Below are positions 5,435 to 9,763 of a DNA stretch of 9,763 nucleotides, piece by piece. Position 1 is the first letter of the stretch. Each line of letters begins with the position of its first letter. The notes below the pieces were generated by a model. The model ran no database searches. It worked only from the letters and a program-made list of their open reading frames with translations, and was not told the origin of the DNA. The translations under genes were made by a program, and so were the position numbers. The DNA is from Lysobacteraceae bacterium (GTDB taxonomy: Bacteria > Pseudomonadota > Gammaproteobacteria > Xanthomonadales > Xanthomonadaceae), in NCBI GenBank assembly GCA_028293685.1, contig JAQGOI010000075.1, positions 1 through 9,763 of the forward strand, given 5' to 3'.

Positions 5435-7525
5435 ATGCACATCCTGCGATCCACGTTGTTGCTGGCCGCCGTCTGCGCCTGCAGCGCCTGCCAGCCCGAG
5501 TCGACTGCGCCCGTCGCCAAGGCGCCGGCCGCTGCGCCCGCCGCCGCGCCAACGTTGGGCGTCGACCTCACCGGCATCGACCACGCCGTGCAACCCGGCG
5601 ACGACTTCGACGGCTACGCCAATGGCGCATGGCGTCAGAAGGCCGTCATCCCGGCGGACCGTTCCAGCACGGGCGTGTTCTTCGACGTCTTCCAGAAGGC
5701 CGAGAAGCGCAACGCCGACCTGATCAAGGGCATCGCCGACAGCCATCCGGCGGCGGGCACCGACGCGCGCCGCATCGCCGACTACTACACCGCCTACATG
5801 GACCAGGCCGGGATCCAGGCGCATGGCCTGGCGTCGCTGCAGCCAGAACTGGACAGGATCGCCGCGATCGCCAGTCCCACCGACCTGGCGCGCGTGCTGG
5901 GCGAAGGCCTGCGCGCCGATGTCGATCCGCTCAACGCCACCAACTACCAGACCGAACAACTGTTCGGGCTGTTCGTGGCACAGGGGCTTGAGGATCCCGC
6001 ACACAACATCCCGTACCTGCTGCAGGGCGGCCTGGGCATGCCCAACCGCGATTACTACTTGTCGTCCGATCCGGCGATGGTCGCGATCCGCGACAAGTAC
6101 AAGAGCTATGTCGCCGCGATGTTCAAGCAGGCCGGCATCGCCGACGCCGAGGCCAAGGCCGCGACGGTCTATGCGCTGGAAGCCAAGATCGCCAAGGCGC
6201 AGGCCTCGATCGTGGAAACCGAGGACGTGCACAAGGCCAACAATCCCTGGCCGATGGCCGACTTCGCCAAAAAAGCGCCGGGGCTGGATTGGGCGACGTA
6301 CTTCAAGGCCGCCGGCCTGGACGCGCAGCCGGTCGTCGATGCCTGGCAACCGGCGGCGATCGCGCAGCTGTCGGCGCTCACCACCAGCCAGCCGCTGTCG
6401 ACCTGGAAGGACTGGCTCGCCTTCCATGCGCTCAACCGCAATGCGTCGGTGCTGCCCAAGGCATTCGACGACCTGTCGTTCGGTTTCTACGGCACCACGC
6501 TCACCGGCACGCCGCAGCAGCGCGACCGCTGGAAGCGCGCCTTGTCGGCCGTCAACAACGCGCTCGGCGATGCCGTCGGCAAGCTTTACGTGCAGAAATA
6601 CTTCCCGGCGTCCTCGCGCGCGCAGGTCCAGCAGATGGTGACCAACCTGCTGGCGGTCTTCCCCGAGCGCATCGACAAGCTCGACTGGATGAGCCCGGAA
6701 ACCAAGGCCAAGGCCAAGGCGAAAGTCGCGGCGACCAATGTCGGCGTCGGCTATCCGGACACGTGGCGCGATTATTCGTCGCTCGATATCAAACCCGATG
6801 ACGCGCTGGGCAATGCCGAGCGTGCGCGCCTGGCCGAAACCAGGCACCAGATCGCCAAGCTCGGGCAATCGGTGGACCGCAACGAATGGTGGATGACGCC
6901 GCAGACCGTCAATGCGGTCAACCTGCCGCTGCAGAACGCGCTCAATTTCCCCGCCGCCATCCTCGAGCCGCCGTTCTTCGATCCCAAGGCGGACGCAGCG
7001 GCCAACTACGGTTCGATCGGCGCCACCATCGGCCACGAAATCAGCCACAGCTTCGACAACACCGGCTCGGAATTCGACGCCAGCGGACGCCTGGCGAACT
7101 GGTGGACGCCGTCGGATGCCGTGCACTTCAAGGCTGCCGGCGCCAAGCTCATCGCGCAGTACAGCGCGTATGAAGCATTGCCGGGCCTGCATCTCAACGG
7201 AGAACAGACGCTGGGCGAAAACATCGCCGACCTCGCCGGGCTGTCGGTCGCACACGACGCCTACATCAAGTCGCTGGGCGGCAAGCCGGCGCCGGTCATC
7301 GACGGCCTCAGCGGAGACCAGCGTTTCTTCCTCGCCTTCGCGCAGAGCTGGCGCAGCAAGACGCGTGACGCGGCATTGCGCGCGCAGGTCGTGAGCGACG
7401 GCCACGCGCCCGGCCGCTTCCGCGCACAGACCGTGCGCAATATCGATGCCTGGTACGACGCGTTTACGCCCAAGGCAGGGCAGGCGCTGTATCTCAAACC
7501 CGAAGATCGCGTCCGCATCTGGTGA
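5435..7525 (+). CDS. M13 family zinc metallopeptidase (neprilysin/PepO-like), probable lipoprotein
   Basis: A 696-residue secreted endopeptidase related to neprilysin and bacterial PepO, which cut short peptides. Residues 1-19 form a lipoprotein-type signal: charged MHILR, a hydrophobic core, and cysteines at 14, 16 and 19; Cys19 (after SA) or Cys16 fits a lipobox best. An Ala/Pro-rich linker (about 25-40) follows, then the M13 N-domain (from about 45, DHAVQPGDDFDGYANG) and the catalytic domain. Substrate-site NA is at 493-494, though as NAVN instead of the common NAYY. Zinc motif HEISH is 534-538, third ligand Glu595 in ENIAD (595-599), and His657 in DGHAPGRFR; the chain ends in the family's C-terminal Trp. 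Counterparts of neprilysin His583, His587, Glu646 and His711 are thus present. I chose ATG 5435 over 5402 and an upstream GTG because it gives a clean signal peptide, follows the putative promoter, and has GGTGATCC just upstream. Confidence 0.93.
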   Translation: MHILRSTLLLAAVCACSACQPESTAPVAKAPAAAPAAAPTLGVDLTGIDHAVQPGDDFDGYANGAWRQKAVIPADRSSTGVFFDVFQKAEKRNADLIKGIADSHPAAGTDARRIADYYTAYMDQAGIQAHGLASLQPELDRIAAIASPTDLARVLGEGLRADVDPLNATNYQTEQLFGLFVAQGLEDPAHNIPYLLQGGLGMPNRDYYLSSDPAMVAIRDKYKSYVAAMFKQAGIADAEAKAATVYALEAKIAKAQASIVETEDVHKANNPWPMADFAKKAPGLDWATYFKAAGLDAQPVVDAWQPAAIAQLSALTTSQPLSTWKDWLAFHALNRNASVLPKAFDDLSFGFYGTTLTGTPQQRDRWKRALSAVNNALGDAVGKLYVQKYFPASSRAQVQQMVTNLLAVFPERIDKLDWMSPETKAKAKAKVAATNVGVGYPDTWRDYSSLDIKPDDALGNAERARLAETRHQIAKLGQSVDRNEWWMTPQTVNAVNLPLQNALNFPAAILEPPFFDPKADAAANYGSIGATIGHEISHSFDNTGSEFDASGRLANWWTPSDAVHFKAAGAKLIAQYSAYEALPGLHLNGEQTLGENIADLAGLSVAHDAYIKSLGGKPAPVIDGLSGDQRFFLAFAQSWRSKTRDAALRAQVVSDGHAPGRFRAQTVRNIDAWYDAFTPKAGQALYLKPEDRVRIW

Positions 7526-7606
7526 GGCGCCGCGGGCGAACCTGACACGCGGCGTGCTCCAACGCGCCGCAGCGCGCGTGACACCCGCTTGCGGCGGTTG
7601 GTCTGG
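7526..7606. other. Convergent intergenic gap between the M13 peptidase and acs
   Basis: These 81 bp separate two converging genes. A short stem, GCGGCG (7549-7554) with CGCCGC (7565-7570) around a 10-nt loop, is the only structure seen. It has no T-tract on either strand, so I cannot name a terminator here. No other feature is supported. Confidence 0.4.
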
Positions 7607-9571
<1,965 letters not shown>

Positions 9572-9684
9572 GCGGGGTCCAGGCGATCCGGGAACCCGCA
9601 GTGTGCATCAGCGCGCCGGCAACGATGCAACGAAGGCGTCAACGGCGCCGGCGCCGACCGCGCGTGCTGTCGGCCAACGCCCGC
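9572..9684. other. Gap upstream of acs with a 14-bp perfect palindrome
   Basis: These 113 bp should contain the acs promoter or readthrough from the next minus-strand gene. A self-complementary CGGCGCCGGCGCCG lies at 9643-9656, and GCCGAC (9653-9658) can pair with GTCGGC (9669-9674). TTGACG occurs on the minus strand (about 9635-9640), but no -10 box stands at the proper distance. No promoter is called. Confidence 0.4.
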
Positions 9685-9763
9685 TCAGGCCCGCGACAGG
9701 TGGGCGATGGCGGTGGTCGCCGCGTCGCGATCGCCGTCGTCGAACGCGATCATCGTCAACGCC
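9685..9763 (-). CDS. Possible C-terminal end of an unknown minus-strand gene, cut by window edge
   Basis: Reading the minus strand from the right edge, an open frame of 25 codons (ALTMIAFDDGDRDAATTAIA, then HLSRA) runs to TGA (complement of 9685-9687). The composition (hydrophobic start, acidic middle, Ala-rich helix) is protein-like, but it is too short to assign to any family and GC-rich sequence often stays open by chance. If real, it lies 113 bp upstream of acs on the same strand. Confidence 0.35.
   Translation of the reverse strand, partial: ALTMIAFDDGDRDAATTAIAHLSRA

Noticed and set aside
4997..7405. Open frame of 802 codons antisense to L28, L33 and the M13 peptidase
   Set aside because: It runs opposite three well-recognised genes, crosses their intergenic regions and the rpmG terminator, and shows no recognisable domain. 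In GC-rich DNA the antisense of a coding frame often lacks stops by chance.
7549..7570. Terminator between the convergent M13 and acs genes
   Set aside because: The stem is only 6 bp with a 10-nt loop and has no T-tract on either strand.

Overview
This window reads as ordinary, GC-rich (roughly two-thirds G+C by eye) core chromosome of a gammaproteobacterium, most likely a member of the Xanthomonadaceae (Lysobacter/Luteimonas/Xanthomonas-like). The ribosomal proteins L28 and L33, the rsmG-parA-parB order and a GTAG-headed palindromic repeat of the Stenotrophomonas SMAG/REP kind all point that way. I cannot place the genus. There is no prophage, plasmid backbone, CRISPR array, tRNA, rRNA or insertion sequence in the window.

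Layout from left to right. The 3' part of rsmG (16S rRNA m7G methyltransferase) enters from the left edge. A 134-bp gap with a possible promoter follows, then parA and parB, coupled by a 4-nt ATGA overlap; these are the chromosome-partitioning ATPase and the CTP-switch clamp. A 10-bp hairpin lies just after parB. Next come three tightly packed genes joined by two GTGA overlaps: a UDP-glucuronate 4-epimerase-type SDR, a GT2 polyprenyl-phosphate glycosyltransferase, and a three-helix LABNT membrane protein. Together they look like a cell-envelope module that could make UDP-GalA and load a sugar onto a lipid carrier for LPS decoration. An inverted pair of REP elements (a REPIN) separates this operon from a clear sigma-70 promoter, a structured leader of about 155 nt, and rpmB-rpmG, which end in a textbook intrinsic terminator.

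Beyond that lies a gene for a secreted, probably lipid-anchored M13 (neprilysin/PepO) zinc metallopeptidase. Its putative promoter contains a perfect 6-4-6 palindrome, and its start is preceded by an 8-nt match to the 16S 3' tail. Convergent to it on the minus strand is a full-length acetyl-CoA synthetase (acs). The right edge holds a 113-bp gap and possibly the last 25 codons of another minus-strand gene.

I found no convincing new multi-gene system. The points most worth a second look are the epimerase-GT2-LABNT module, which lacks an adjacent membrane glycosyltransferase, the REPIN, the long rpmB leader, and the palindrome in the metallopeptidase promoter. All motif and spacing statements were read by eye from the sequence; no database search was run.
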